From: Leptospira langatensis
Lineage (GTDB): Bacteria > Spirochaetota > Leptospiria > Leptospirales > Leptospiraceae
NCBI RefSeq assembly: GCF_004770615.1
Contig: NZ_RQER01000007.1
Coordinates: 248,001 to 312,000, forward strand
Direction: 5' to 3'
Length of the DNA stretch: 64,000 nucleotides
The position numbers and the translations under genes were made by a program. Below are positions 8,522 to 17,491 of this stretch, one piece after another (positions within the stretch are counted from its first letter, which is position 1; the number at the start of each line of letters is the position of its first letter). The notes beneath the pieces were generated by a model that made no database searches, was not told the origin of the DNA, and was given only the letters and a program-made list of their open reading frames with translations.

Positions 8522-10012
8522 GTGAAAACCAAAAAAACATTCCAAGACCTGGATCTATCCAATGAGATCCTAAAGGCAATCCAAGACCTAGGATTCCAAG
8601 AACCATCCGCTATCCAATCGGAGGCCATTCCTCTCATCCTAACAGGAAGAGATGTGATCGGACATTCCCGCACGGGAACAGGAAAGACCGCGGCATTCGC
8701 CATTCCAGGATTAGAGATCTTGGAAGAAGAGGAGAAACATCCTCAGATCCTAGTACTCTGCCCTACTCGAGAACTAGTAGTCCAAGTAGCGGAAGAGTTT
8801 CGAAAATTAGGAAAATATAAAGAAGAATTATCCGTAGCTGCTATTTACGGCGGAGAAGATATCAGCCGCCAATTCAAAGCCCTCAAGAAACATCCTCAAG
8901 TGATCGTAGGAACCCCAGGTAGGACCATGGATCATATGAGAAGAAAGACCCTAAATCTGAGCTCTGTTCGGATGGTGATCCTGGACGAAGCGGATGAAAT
9001 GCTGGACATGGGATTCTTAGAGGATATGGAAACCATTCTTTCCGAAGTACCGGAGGAAAGACAAACCATACTATTTTCCGCAACCCTCTCCCCTAAGGTA
9101 ATGGGAATTACCAAAAAATTCCTGAATTCACCTAAAACAGTGGATGTGACCGGAGGAAAGGCGGATCGCCCTAAGATCCAACAGATCTATTACGAATTGA
9201 GAGAAGGAGTAAGGACGGAAGCATTAGTCCGACTCCTGAGCCTATATACCCCAAAGGTAGCATTAGTTTTTTGTAATACAAAAATAAGAGTAGACGACCT
9301 TGTAGAAGTCCTGAAGTCCAAAGGGATCTTTGCAGAAGGATTGCACGGAGACCTTTCCCAGAAACAAAGGGACAAGGTAATGTCCGGATTCCGAACAGGG
9401 GTCGTAAGCGTACTAGTCGCCACCGACGTAGCCGGAAGAGGAATAGACGTAAGCGACGTGGAAGCGGTATTCAATTACGATATTCCCAGAGATTCCGAAG
9501 ACTATGTGCATAGGATCGGAAGAACGGGACGAGCAGGAAGAAAAGGGATCGCACTCAGTTTCGTATCCGGAAGAGAGCTTCGCACCTTATACAGGATCCA
9601 AGACCAGCACGGATTCCAAATGGAAGCGGGAAAGGTGCCTAACGTATCCGAATTGAATGAGAAAAGATTCCAAGGATACGCACATCTGGTACAAGAAGTC
9701 GCAGAAGAAGGCGACCTCACCGAATATTCCAAACTGGTCAAGAAGCTTACTTCGGATGGGCTCCCCGCAGAGGATCTAGCAGCCGCATTATTCAAATTAG
9801 CCTTAGGGACCCGTTTGGACAAATTCGACGAGACTGTTCGATTCGACCAGGAATCCCAGGGAAATCGGGACAGAGGGGATCGCAATCGCTCCGATCGGGA
9901 TTTCAAAGGAAAGAACCGAAAAGACGGCAGAAAACCGGATCACAAATCTAAACGATTCGATCCTCGCAAGAAAGGAAAAAGCGGCCCGCCCCATAAAAAA
10001 CGCAGCAGATAA
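8522..10012 (+). CDS. DEAD-box ATP-dependent RNA helicase
   Basis: This 496-residue protein starts at GTG with a GGAG sequence about eight bases upstream. It contains all helicase motifs in order: Q motif ('GFQEPSAIQ'), Walker A 'SRTGTGKT', 'PTRELVVQ', 'GTPGR', 'DEAD' near residue 155, 'SAT', 'VATDVAGRGID' and 'HRIGRTGRAG'. The last 65 residues are rich in Arg, Asp, Lys and Gly, an RNA-binding tail typical of DeaD/CshA proteins. Expected roles are ribosome assembly, mRNA turnover and cold adaptation. It is followed after 88 bases by rmuC. Confidence 0.95.
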   Translation: MKTKKTFQDLDLSNEILKAIQDLGFQEPSAIQSEAIPLILTGRDVIGHSRTGTGKTAAFAIPGLEILEEEEKHPQILVLCPTRELVVQVAEEFRKLGKYKEELSVAAIYGGEDISRQFKALKKHPQVIVGTPGRTMDHMRRKTLNLSSVRMVILDEADEMLDMGFLEDMETILSEVPEERQTILFSATLSPKVMGITKKFLNSPKTVDVTGGKADRPKIQQIYYELREGVRTEALVRLLSLYTPKVALVFCNTKIRVDDLVEVLKSKGIFAEGLHGDLSQKQRDKVMSGFRTGVVSVLVATDVAGRGIDVSDVEAVFNYDIPRDSEDYVHRIGRTGRAGRKGIALSFVSGRELRTLYRIQDQHGFQMEAGKVPNVSELNEKRFQGYAHLVQEVAEEGDLTEYSKLVKKLTSDGLPAEDLAAALFKLALGTRLDKFDETVRFDQESQGNRDRGDRNRSDRDFKGKNRKDGRKPDHKSKRFDPRKKGKSGPPHKKRSR

Positions 10013-10100
10013 GCAGATTTGTCCGGGCTCCTCATAAAATGGAAATCCTGTCTAGGAAATGGATTTCCTGGAATCGAGTAGGTTCCAAAAAGGAGGAAGA

Positions 10101-11453
10101 ATGGAATTTGCAATCGTACTGTTAACCGGGCTTCTCATCGGATTCGGGCTGGCGTTTTTTATCGCCAAGGCACTGTATTCCAAAGAGTCAGGGATCAATC
10201 CAAGCGAACACGAAAAGCTGAAATTGGATAAGGCAGGCCTAATCGCGTCCGAACAAAGATCCAAGGAAAGGATCTCTCAATTAGAGAAAGAAGTCAAAGA
10301 AGGCTCCGAAAAAATGGAAGAGGCCATTGGCTTCTATCAATCTATGAAGAAGGAATCGGATCTTCTGAAAGAAAGATTGGAGAATCAGAAAAAAGAGTTC
10401 GAAGAACTCATGTCCAAGTTGGACGAGAAATTCAAGCATGCGGCCAATCAGGCCCTTCTGGATAACTCCCAAAAATTCAATCTGCAAACCCAAGAGAAAC
10501 TGACCGATCTACTCAAGCCTTTCAAGGATGAGATAGAGAAGTTCGGTGTCAAAGTCGAACAATCCCATAAAGAGCATAAGGACGACACCGCGAACCTAAA
10601 GGCTCAGATCAATAATCTATTAGAAATGAATAAAACACTTTCTGAGGATGCTAAGAGTTTAGCTTCCGCATTGAAAGGAAATTCAAAGACCCAAGGAGAT
10701 TGGGGAGAGGGAATTCTAGAGAATATCCTACAGAATAGCGGACTCGTAAAAGGAAGAGAATATACCTCCCAAGAGTCTGTGCAAACCGAAGACGGAAGAC
10801 TTCGTCCGGACATAGTGGTTAAACTTCCTTCCGGAAAATCCATAGTCATAGACTCTAAGGTTTCTTTGACTGCATATGTGGAGTATGCAGCCGCAGAAAC
10901 GGACGAGGGAAGAAAGACAGCTCTTCAGAAACACCTCAAGAGTCTCTATGATCATGTCACAGGCTTGTACAAGAAAAACTATCAATCCTTGTACGGGATC
11001 GAGTCCTTGGATTTCGTACTCATGTTCCTACCGGTGGAACCTTCTTATTATGAGGCAGTAAGAACGGATCCGAAATTCTTAGAAGAAGCGTATGCCAAGA
11101 ATATCCTGATCGTAACGCCTTCTACCCTCATGGTCTCTTTGAAAATGGTGGCTAATCTTTGGAGAAAAGAAAAGCAGAACAAGAACTCGGAACAGATCGC
11201 GGAAGAATCCGGAAAAATGTACGACAAGATCGTAGAAGTAGTCACCGCATTAGAAGTGCTCGGAAAGTCCTTGGATAAGTCCAAGGACAATTACGATGCA
11301 GTATTAGGAAAATTGAAATCAGGGCGAGGGAACCTTCTTACAAGAGCGGAAAATATCCGAAAGTTAGGAGCAAAAGTCCGAAAATCCCTGGATTCCATCT
11401 CCGAAGAAGATATGAACGAGATCGAAGAGACTCTCTTCTTAAACGGAGAATAA
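10101..11453 (+). CDS. rmuC: RmuC-family DNA recombination protein
   Basis: The ATG at 10101 is chosen because it has a near-perfect AAGGAGG about five bases upstream; an in-frame ATG at 10059 lacks one. The 450-residue protein starts with a membrane helix (about residues 1-25), followed by a long coiled coil to about residue 175. The RmuC domain then shows 'KGNSKTQGDWGEGILE', 'RPDIVVKLPSGKSIVIDSKVSL' and 'VLMFLPVEPSY'. RmuC restrains recombination at short inverted repeats, and its core resembles endonuclease folds. Length and order are typical. Confidence 0.93.
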   Translation: MEFAIVLLTGLLIGFGLAFFIAKALYSKESGINPSEHEKLKLDKAGLIASEQRSKERISQLEKEVKEGSEKMEEAIGFYQSMKKESDLLKERLENQKKEFEELMSKLDEKFKHAANQALLDNSQKFNLQTQEKLTDLLKPFKDEIEKFGVKVEQSHKEHKDDTANLKAQINNLLEMNKTLSEDAKSLASALKGNSKTQGDWGEGILENILQNSGLVKGREYTSQESVQTEDGRLRPDIVVKLPSGKSIVIDSKVSLTAYVEYAAAETDEGRKTALQKHLKSLYDHVTGLYKKNYQSLYGIESLDFVLMFLPVEPSYYEAVRTDPKFLEEAYAKNILIVTPSTLMVSLKMVANLWRKEKQNKNSEQIAEESGKMYDKIVEVVTALEVLGKSLDKSKDNYDAVLGKLKSGRGNLLTRAENIRKLGAKVRKSLDSISEEDMNEIEETLFLNGE

Positions 11454-11458
11454 GTCCT

Positions 11459-13552
11459 TTAAGCCAGATCGGGACCAGGCTGCACCTTGCCGGAGCTAGG
11501 AGAGATCTGCTCCGTGCATCTCTTTAAATAAAGATTCGCAGCCTTGTCTCCCGAATAGATCCGTAAAACCTCTCTAAAAGATTCGCCTGCATCCATATAT
11601 TTTCCGGAATGGAATAGATCCACCCCTCGTTCGAAATTGATCCTGGAATTCCGAAAGGCTTCCTTTTCCGTAGTGCTCAGATAATCCCCGACCTCATGGA
11701 TATTCAGGCTTTCCATCTTGCCCTTGAACTTCAGACGATCCAGTCTTCTTAATACGAAGCGATCCGCTCCTTTTAGCTTCCGAAGAGTGTCTTCGCTGAT
11801 AAGAATATTCGAACCATAATATTTATTTAATGTTTCTAACTTGGAGGCCAGGTGCACAGCTTCGGAGATGACTGTGCTTTCCATTCTTCCACCGGAACCT
11901 ACAATCCCCATCATGAGAGAACCTGTATGAATACCGATCCCGACTCGGATCGCTCTTTCTCCCTTTTCGATCCTTCTTTGGTTATATTCCAAGATCCGAT
12001 TCTGCATGGAGATTGCCGCAGAAACCGCGTCATCCGTATCCGAGAAAAGAGCCATGATCGCATCCCCAAAATACTTATCCACGAAGCCTCGATGTGCCTG
12101 GATCACAGGCTCCATTTCGGAAATATAAGAATTCAATAATTCAAAACTTTCCTTGGAATCTATGCTCTCGGAGATCTCCGTAAAGGAACGAATATCTGCG
12201 AACAGAATAGTCATCTCCTTCTTGATCTGGTCTCCGGGCCGCATATCTTCCAACTTGTCCTTGCCCAAGAATTCCAAGAAACTCAAAGGAACAAAACGAC
12301 TGTACGTATCGTTCAGTCTCATCAATCTCTCCGAAAGCTTCTCCTTCTCCCGATACAGATCCCTGTATTTGGAAGAAAGAATGAAAGCCTGGTTGAAGAC
12401 CGCGATCAGTAGACCGACTGGAATAATAAAACGAGTAAAGATCAATTGATGAGCAGAAAGAACATCGAAAGTCCCCGCACAGATCAAGGAAAGGAACGCA
12501 AATGTGATCGGAAGGGAATATGGAGCCTTATGCGCTAGTGCTCGGAAAATCACGTAGATCGCCACTGCCACCGCAAAGAAGAAGGTACCTTGGAAATAAG
12601 GAACAGCGGAAGAAGGGAACGGAAACGGGAAAAGAAGACTCAAAGAGAAAACGAAAGAAAGACCATAAAAGAATAAGATCCATTTCCGAGGAAAATAATC
12701 GGGAAAGGTATATCGTAAGAAATGCATGGCAAGAGGCATAGCGGCATACATGGTCACGTATTCCAGGATCATCGAGAGCCTGTATGAAATATGGAAATAA
12801 TAGAGCAAAAATTTTTCTTCAGTAACGAAGATCCGCAGAAAGATCACAAAGCAAAAGAGAGCAAATACTAAAGATCCTCTGTCTATTCTATGCAGAAAGA
12901 AAAGCCAAAGGTGATACAACCCTGCCAAGAAGAAGATCCCGGCCAAAAAGAAATCCCAGTCCCGAATAGTCCTGACCTCTTCCGACAAAGCGCTCGCCTC
13001 GCCGAAACGAATATGATACCAGAAGCCGCCAACTCTATGATGAAAATTAGAAATTTCGAATATAAGATCCAGATTTCCTCCGGAATCATCCCATTCATAA
13101 TAAAGAGGAAGATTATCCGGAATGCTCGTCTCTTTTGTTTTTCCAGGAATTCCGGAAGAAGCTACTGCCTTTCCGTTCAAGATCAATCGAAATGCAGTAG
13201 ACTGCCATTTGGAATAGATCGCAAACCTCTTCTGATGCTCCGGAAGAAGTACCTTCAATCTCACAACCGCATACCCATCCCCAGGCCAAGTGCTCGGGAC
13301 CATATAAAATCTATCCGTAGAGGAAGAAGGAGTTAGATCTTGGAATAAGACCTGAGGATAATAAGACCATTCGCCACTCAGATCCAGAATGGGTTGAGAG
13401 GAAAAATCCCAAGAACGTAAATCCAGAACACCTTTCTGAACGGAAGGTAGTATTAAAGGTTTAGGAGAACAGGAAACTAGGCAGAGAAAAAAGAGAATAA
13501 AAATTAAAAGCGATCTAAGAATGAAAAGTTTTCGAATCATATCTCGCTTCAC
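11459..13552 (-). CDS. Membrane-bound class III adenylate/guanylate cyclase with 7TMR-DISM sensor
   Basis: This 697-residue protein has a lipobox ending at Cys28. An extracellular beta-rich domain follows (about 40-185, jelly-roll like 7TMR-DISMED2). Seven membrane spans cover about 200-390, a short coiled linker comes next, and a class III cyclase domain runs from about 445 to 620. Metal-binding Asp453 ('FADIRSFT') and Asp497 ('GDAIM') and the adenine-selecting Lys493 are present. The transition-state Asn-x3-Arg pair is His567-x3-Lys571 here ('VHLASKLE'), which is unusual. A TPR-like tail ends the protein. Leptospira carry many such sensors. It diverges from the lipoprotein gene at 13661. 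Confidence 0.88.
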   Translation of the reverse strand: MKRDMIRKLFILRSLLIFILFFLCLVSCSPKPLILPSVQKGVLDLRSWDFSSQPILDLSGEWSYYPQVLFQDLTPSSSTDRFYMVPSTWPGDGYAVVRLKVLLPEHQKRFAIYSKWQSTAFRLILNGKAVASSGIPGKTKETSIPDNLPLYYEWDDSGGNLDLIFEISNFHHRVGGFWYHIRFGEASALSEEVRTIRDWDFFLAGIFFLAGLYHLWLFFLHRIDRGSLVFALFCFVIFLRIFVTEEKFLLYYFHISYRLSMILEYVTMYAAMPLAMHFLRYTFPDYFPRKWILFFYGLSFVFSLSLLFPFPFPSSAVPYFQGTFFFAVAVAIYVIFRALAHKAPYSLPITFAFLSLICAGTFDVLSAHQLIFTRFIIPVGLLIAVFNQAFILSSKYRDLYREKEKLSERLMRLNDTYSRFVPLSFLEFLGKDKLEDMRPGDQIKKEMTILFADIRSFTEISESIDSKESFELLNSYISEMEPVIQAHRGFVDKYFGDAIMALFSDTDDAVSAAISMQNRILEYNQRRIEKGERAIRVGIGIHTGSLMMGIVGSGGRMESTVISEAVHLASKLETLNKYYGSNILISEDTLRKLKGADRFVLRRLDRLKFKGKMESLNIHEVGDYLSTTEKEAFRNSRINFERGVDLFHSGKYMDAGESFREVLRIYSGDKAANLYLKRCTEQISPSSGKVQPGPDLA

Positions 13553-13660
13553 TGGTTTTCAACTGCCCGCATACGATCTTTGGGAAAGAAGCCTTGTCAA
13601 GAGAATAAGATCTTCCGTTTTTTTTCTTTACCCGATAAAGAGTTCCACTAACTTGCTTCC

Positions 13661-14629
13661 ATGTTTCAGAAGTCTCTCGGTCAAATTTCAGTATTTCTTT
13701 TATTATGCAGTCTTTGTCTAGACTGCAGCGATAGCTTAAAAGGCAAACCTACTCCCGCAATCCCTGAACTCGCCGGATTCTATGTGAGCGAAAGATCGAG
13801 AGACTGGTTGAAAGAGAATAAATTAAAGATCCAAGCTCTATGGATCAGACGCAGCGCAAACGGAGAGATGGAATTCATGAACAAGAGCATCACTCGTTTG
13901 CAATTCAGCGTTAGCGACAATAGAGAAGAATTAAAGACCAGGACAGGCAAAGTACTCACCAGCGGAAGAGAGATCCTTCTTCTGGAATCCATATATAGGG
14001 AATATCATAGACAGTACTCCGGCAAAAACAATCCGGATGCGAAGGATTGGGATCTCAGATCCTTTGGACCGTTCGCAAAGGTAAAAGAAGTAAGCAATCT
14101 AATAGGAGAAGGAACCGGAAGAGGAGGACAACTCGCTCCGGACAACAACTCCATCCGTTTTTCCAATGGAGAAACCTATTATAGGATAGGTGGCCCGCTT
14201 TTAGGAAGGATTTCCGTAAACGTAAATAAGACCAAGAGGGTCATAGACAACGAAACTGCCGGAGTGATCTTCTTTCCATTAAGTCCCACCGCATTCCCCG
14301 AAGAGACTGGAAAGCAGAGCTATCTGGCATTCTTCTCCACAACGGAATCACTCAGCCCAGGAATGCCGCTTAGGATAGGAGACTATTCCGGTTCCATAAA
14401 AGAAGTATTCGATCATCTATGCGTAGTAGACTTATCGATAAAGCCGGGCACCCAGGCGCCCAGCCTCACCTATCTGACACCGATGGTCTTAGATGGACAG
14501 GTGGATCTGAAAACAATCTCCCATAAAGAAAGCACAGAAGAACTGATCCGCAGACTAAAGCAAGATCCGAACGTATCTAAGGAAGAATTGATCCGAGAGT
14601 TAGAGAAATTAAAAGGCAGAGACCAATAG
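13661..14629 (+). CDS. Lipoprotein of unknown function
   Basis: The 322-residue protein begins with a signal of about 20 hydrophobic residues and a lipobox ending in Cys22 ('LCLDC'), so it should be a lipoprotein. The body is mixed alpha/beta with no domain that I recognise. A Ser/Asn-rich region in the centre contains 'GEGTGRGGQLAPDNNSIRFSNGETYYRIGG', and the end is a charged helix. It is convergent with the MarR operon and divergent from the cyclase gene. I assign no function. Confidence 0.7.
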   Translation: MFQKSLGQISVFLLLCSLCLDCSDSLKGKPTPAIPELAGFYVSERSRDWLKENKLKIQALWIRRSANGEMEFMNKSITRLQFSVSDNREELKTRTGKVLTSGREILLLESIYREYHRQYSGKNNPDAKDWDLRSFGPFAKVKEVSNLIGEGTGRGGQLAPDNNSIRFSNGETYYRIGGPLLGRISVNVNKTKRVIDNETAGVIFFPLSPTAFPEETGKQSYLAFFSTTESLSPGMPLRIGDYSGSIKEVFDHLCVVDLSIKPGTQAPSLTYLTPMVLDGQVDLKTISHKESTEELIRRLKQDPNVSKEELIRELEKLKGRDQ

Positions 14630-14656
14630 AAGGATCCGGTTTCTAGGATCTATTTC

Positions 14657-15106
14657 TCATTGCTGAGAGAGTATACCTAAACTAGAAAGGAAGCCTTTAC
14701 GATTCGTACCAAGAACCGTAAAGAATTCCTCATCGAAGTCTTCTACGGCTTGGATGGCTTGCTTTAAAAGTTTCTGACCTTCCGCAGTTGTGAGAACGAT
14801 CTTGGCCCTAGTGTCCGTTCCATGAGCGGAACGTTTCACGAACTTCTTACCTTCTAGAGTTCTAAGTACTTGGGACGTGGTCATCGGATCCGTCTTTGCT
14901 TGGTCCGCGATCCTGATCTGAGTCGTTTCCTCTCCGTGGGTCTCCAGCCAATGAGTCACGGTGAGTAAAACGAATTGAGGATGTGTCAAACCCAAGGGCT
15001 CCAGTACCTTACGGATCCCTCTCTGCCAGAGATTCGTAACCTGCCAGAGCAAAAAACCGGGACTCTCTTCGGATTTTTCGTATCTAGAAACCTTATCCTT
15101 GGACAC
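14657..15106 (-). CDS. MarR-family transcriptional regulator
   Basis: This 149-residue protein starts at GTG 15106 with AAAGGATGGG upstream. It has the winged-helix MarR layout, with the recognition helix in 'QAKTDPMTTSQVLRTLEGKKFVKR' and the wing in 'RSAHGTDTRAKIVLTTAEGQKLL'. It is the last gene of a three-gene minus-strand operon and overlaps the start of the EVE gene by 14 bases. Three near-identical palindromes sit upstream of the first gene of that operon, so autoregulation is likely. The ligand is unknown. Confidence 0.9.
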   Translation of the reverse strand: MSKDKVSRYEKSEESPGFLLWQVTNLWQRGIRKVLEPLGLTHPQFVLLTVTHWLETHGEETTQIRIADQAKTDPMTTSQVLRTLEGKKFVKRSAHGTDTRAKIVLTTAEGQKLLKQAIQAVEDFDEEFFTVLGTNRKGFLSSLGILSQQ

Positions 15107-15524
15107 TCACACCCATCCTTTCCGAGATCAAAAGGAAATCTTTCGGACCGATCTCCAAGAATCCAGTCCGAAACGGAAAGCCCCAGGACTTTTTATTCGG
15201 GATAAATTCCAGAGAAGGGATCAAAGGAAGAATATCCGCTTCCTTCGCGTTCACATACTCCACATTCCTACGGAAAGGGCAAAAGTCCGAGCTCATTTGA
15301 AAAGGATACATCAGATCGTCCGATACCTTACCGATCGAAGTGAATTTACGACAAGCCTCACTACCTCCAAAGATTTCTTTGGAGGAATAGACCAGAACCC
15401 AGTCCCCCTTTCTCATTCTAGAAAGAGGGCCCTTCTTGCCGTGACATGCTTGGATCATCCCTTCGGAGATCCCTCGCATTGCATGTTCTTTAGAAGCGAC
15501 TACGATCCAATATCTTGGGCTCAT
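15093..15524 (-). CDS. EVE-domain protein
   Basis: The 143-residue protein shows the EVE fold: 'RYWIVVASKEHAMRGISEGMIQACHGKKGPLSRMRKGDWVLVYSSK' at the N-terminus matches the PUA-like beta core that begins EVE proteins. EVE domains bind modified nucleotides in DNA or RNA. It overlaps the SRPBCC stop by ATGA and the MarR start by 14 bases, so translation of all three is probably coupled. The role in this setting is unknown. Confidence 0.75.
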   Translation of the reverse strand: MSPRYWIVVASKEHAMRGISEGMIQACHGKKGPLSRMRKGDWVLVYSSKEIFGGSEACRKFTSIGKVSDDLMYPFQMSSDFCPFRRNVEYVNAKEADILPLIPSLEFIPNKKSWGFPFRTGFLEIGPKDFLLISERMGVSVQG

Positions 15525-15958
15525 TTCTTCTCTTCCTTTACTAATTGGGAGAAGGTCCTGATCTCCTCGCTCATACCCTTGGCCTGTTCTTCTCCGATGA
15601 TCTTTCTCCAGAGAAATCCAAGAGGCCCCGTGATACTCAACTCCACCTTGATCTCCGTTCCATTCTTCTTTTGAGAGAAGAAGTGAACGAATTTCATTTT
15701 AGCCCCAGGAAGACGAGTCACATCCCCGAACACAAAAGGCATTTCCGATTCGGTGATAATAGCCTTACAGGTAAAGCCTCCCTTCGGCTTAAGAAGGAAT
15801 TCTTTTCCTACGACCGGCTCTCCCTCTATCCTAGTCCACTCAATGTCCGAGTCCCATTTAGACCAATTGCGGACATCCGCTCTGGCCTTCCAAAGGGATT
15901 CGGCATCTATTCCGGAAACCTCGGTCACATATTCATACTTCCACATAATCGACCCCAT
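15521..15958 (-). CDS. SRPBCC-family (polyketide cyclase/START-like) protein
   Basis: This 145-residue protein has the helix-grip fold signature from 'VTEVSGIDAESLWKARADVRNWSKWDSDIEW' through to the long C-terminal helix. Such proteins bind lipids or other hydrophobic ligands. It is the first gene of the operon, downstream of three palindromes at 15961-16043. Its combination with a MarR repressor suggests a hydrophobic stress ligand, but that is inference. Confidence 0.85.
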   Translation of the reverse strand: MGSIMWKYEYVTEVSGIDAESLWKARADVRNWSKWDSDIEWTRIEGEPVVGKEFLLKPKGGFTCKAIITESEMPFVFGDVTRLPGAKMKFVHFFSQKKNGTEIKVELSITGPLGFLWRKIIGEEQAKGMSEEIRTFSQLVKEEKK

Positions 15959-15960
15959 TT

Positions 15961-15976
15961 AGTAAGCATGCTTACT
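15961..15976. promoter_or_regulatory. Operator-like palindrome 1 of the MarR operon
   Basis: The 16-bp sequence AGTAAGCATGCTTACT is a perfect palindrome directly upstream of the SRPBCC start at 15958. Its core AAGnATnCTT matches the second and third sites. Confidence 0.7.
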
Positions 15977-16005
15977 ATTTATAATAAGTATACTTATTAT
16001 AAATA
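15976..16005. promoter_or_regulatory. Operator-like palindrome 2 of the MarR operon (30 bp)
   Basis: A 30-bp perfect palindrome spans these positions, with AATAAGTATACTTATT at its core. It is centred 22 bp, about two helical turns, from site 1. It also contains TATAAT on both strands, so it may cover the -10 element. A weaker third copy (GTATACTTACTAT) lies at 16033-16045. Confidence 0.7.
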
Positions 16006-16071
16006 TATTTATCAATCAAGCATTTTTTATATGTATACTTACTATTTTTCAGGAGGGAAGAAGGCATAAAA

Positions 16072-16097
16072 AAAGCGCCTCCTTTCGGAGACGCTTT
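16072..16097 (-). terminator. Rho-independent terminator of the lipase gene
   Basis: AAAGCG-CTCC / GGAG-CGCTTT form an 11-bp stem with one mismatch around a TTTC loop. On the minus strand it is followed by a U run, directly after the lipase stop. Confidence 0.85.
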
Positions 16098-16122
16098 CTC
16101 TTCTCTAAACTAACTTCTCTTA

Positions 16123-17043
16123 TTATTGATTGCTCTTAGCGTTTTGAGCCATTTTCAGGAAGTACCCGTTCGTATCATACCAGGTCTGTCCCAAGTAGAG
16201 AGCATTTGTAGCTTCTAAGTGGTCGATACCAGTGGTAGTGATCGGAATAGAAGGACCGCCTTTCCAGGTTCCCCATCTCATAGAGGTGTCGGTAACCACT
16301 CCGTCGTTCAGAACGCTTTGTCCGAAGAAAGGAGCACCGATCCCGCAGATAGGCGCCAACAGTCCCATAGCAGGGTGTTGGATCAGATCCGCAATAGTGA
16401 TATAAGATCCGTAGGAGTAGTATTTGAATCCGGAAACGTTCGGGGTGTTATTATTGAAGGTAGTAGAACCTGCAACAGTAAGTAGCTTCAGAGCTGCTAC
16501 TGCGTTTTGGCTGGATTGGCCATATACCACACCAACAAGAGTGTTGATTACGGTTCCTACATAAGGAAGAGCCCAAGAAGGGATTACCGCGTCGATCACG
16601 CTCGCAACTGGGCTACCCAAGTGAGGAGTGTTCAGAGTGGTCAAAGTAGCCACTTTGCCGGAGAATCCGAGGTTGGAGATGAGATATCTCGCGTCCAATC
16701 CACCTTGAGAGTGCCCGATGATATGCACTTTTCCGGTATAGTTATTCGCCGCCATTGCAACTTGGATCGCAGTTTTCAACTGAGCCGCGCGGTTTGCAGA
16801 AGAATCCGTAGCAGTTACAGTTGGAGTTAGAACGGTTGCCCCTTGAGAAGTCAAATAGGCCGCATTGCCTCCCCAATAATCGATGATCCCGGTGGATTTA
16901 CCCCAACCGAAAATACCATGAGTCAAAACGATAGGATATGCACCTGCCAATGGTTTACTTGAAGATCCACTTCCGGATGCACTTACCATACTCGCCGCTA
17001 GGAATAAAATCCCAGCTACCAACAGTTTCATTGTACGAAACAT
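16123..17043 (-). CDS. Secreted triacylglycerol lipase (LipA/Pseudomonas family I type)
   Basis: The 306-residue protein has a cleavable signal peptide of about 22 residues ending near 'VSASGSG'. The alpha/beta hydrolase core shows the oxyanion loop 'LTHGIFGWG' and the nucleophile elbow 'GHSQGG' with Ser112. The acid and base are likely the Asp of 'VVTDTSMRWGTW' and the His of 'GIDHLEATN'. Family I lipases often need a foldase (Lif), but none is visible here. Upstream, two copies of CGTTCGTTAT in opposite orientation are candidate operators shared with the acyl-CoA dehydrogenase promoter at 37.9 kb. It is monocistronic. Confidence 0.9.
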   Translation of the reverse strand: MFRTMKLLVAGILFLAASMVSASGSGSSSKPLAGAYPIVLTHGIFGWGKSTGIIDYWGGNAAYLTSQGATVLTPTVTATDSSANRAAQLKTAIQVAMAANNYTGKVHIIGHSQGGLDARYLISNLGFSGKVATLTTLNTPHLGSPVASVIDAVIPSWALPYVGTVINTLVGVVYGQSSQNAVAALKLLTVAGSTTFNNNTPNVSGFKYYSYGSYITIADLIQHPAMGLLAPICGIGAPFFGQSVLNDGVVTDTSMRWGTWKGGPSIPITTTGIDHLEATNALYLGQTWYDTNGYFLKMAQNAKSNQ

Positions 17044-17129
17044 TCTCTTTAACCTCTTCCTTTTAAACTATTCTCTCTAAAGCGCCCTCTCCGGCTTCGG
17101 CCTATAGAGAGAAGGAACTCTTTTTATTT

Positions 17130-17174
17130 ATAACGAACGAAATGTTTTATTTAAAATTCCGTAACGTTCGTTAT
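17130..17174. promoter_or_regulatory. Inverted CGTTCGTTAT pair upstream of the lipase
   Basis: ATAACGAACG (17130-17139) and CGTTCGTTAT (17165-17174) are exact reverse complements separated by 25 bases. ACGTTCGTT also occurs in the palindrome upstream of the acyl-CoA dehydrogenase gene. A TetR-type operator is a plausible reading. Confidence 0.5.
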
Positions 17175-17462
17175 CGAATCCTACGCATACAAAACTAAAC
17201 GCAAGTTCAGCAAGTGGAATACAAAACACTGTTCAATTGTCAATTGAGAAAATAAGAGAATTATAAGTGAAATGAAAAAATGATACTAAAACGATCGTTT
17301 AATCAAAAATAAAAAATCGGAATATTCTAAAATTCTAATGTAATATTATTCAGAAATAATTGTATCGACCGTTACAATGGCACTTCCAAGAAGAAATAAA
17401 ATCTATGATCTTCTGGATCCATTCCAATAGGGGAAGCTACGGCAACCATAGGCCAAGGAATA

Positions 17463-17491
17463 AAAAAACCCGCGAATCTCGCGGGTTTTTT
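17463..17491. terminator. Bidirectional Rho-independent terminator
   Basis: CCCGCGA / TCGCGGG (7 bp) with a 3-base loop is flanked by a run of A on the left and T on the right, so it works on both strands. On the minus strand it would end typA transcription 110 bases after the stop. On the plus strand there is no known gene to terminate. Confidence 0.85.

Noticed and set aside
15545..16069. 174-codon plus-strand frame antisense to the SRPBCC gene
   Set aside because: It is a shadow of the SRPBCC gene and runs into the operator palindromes; no domain.
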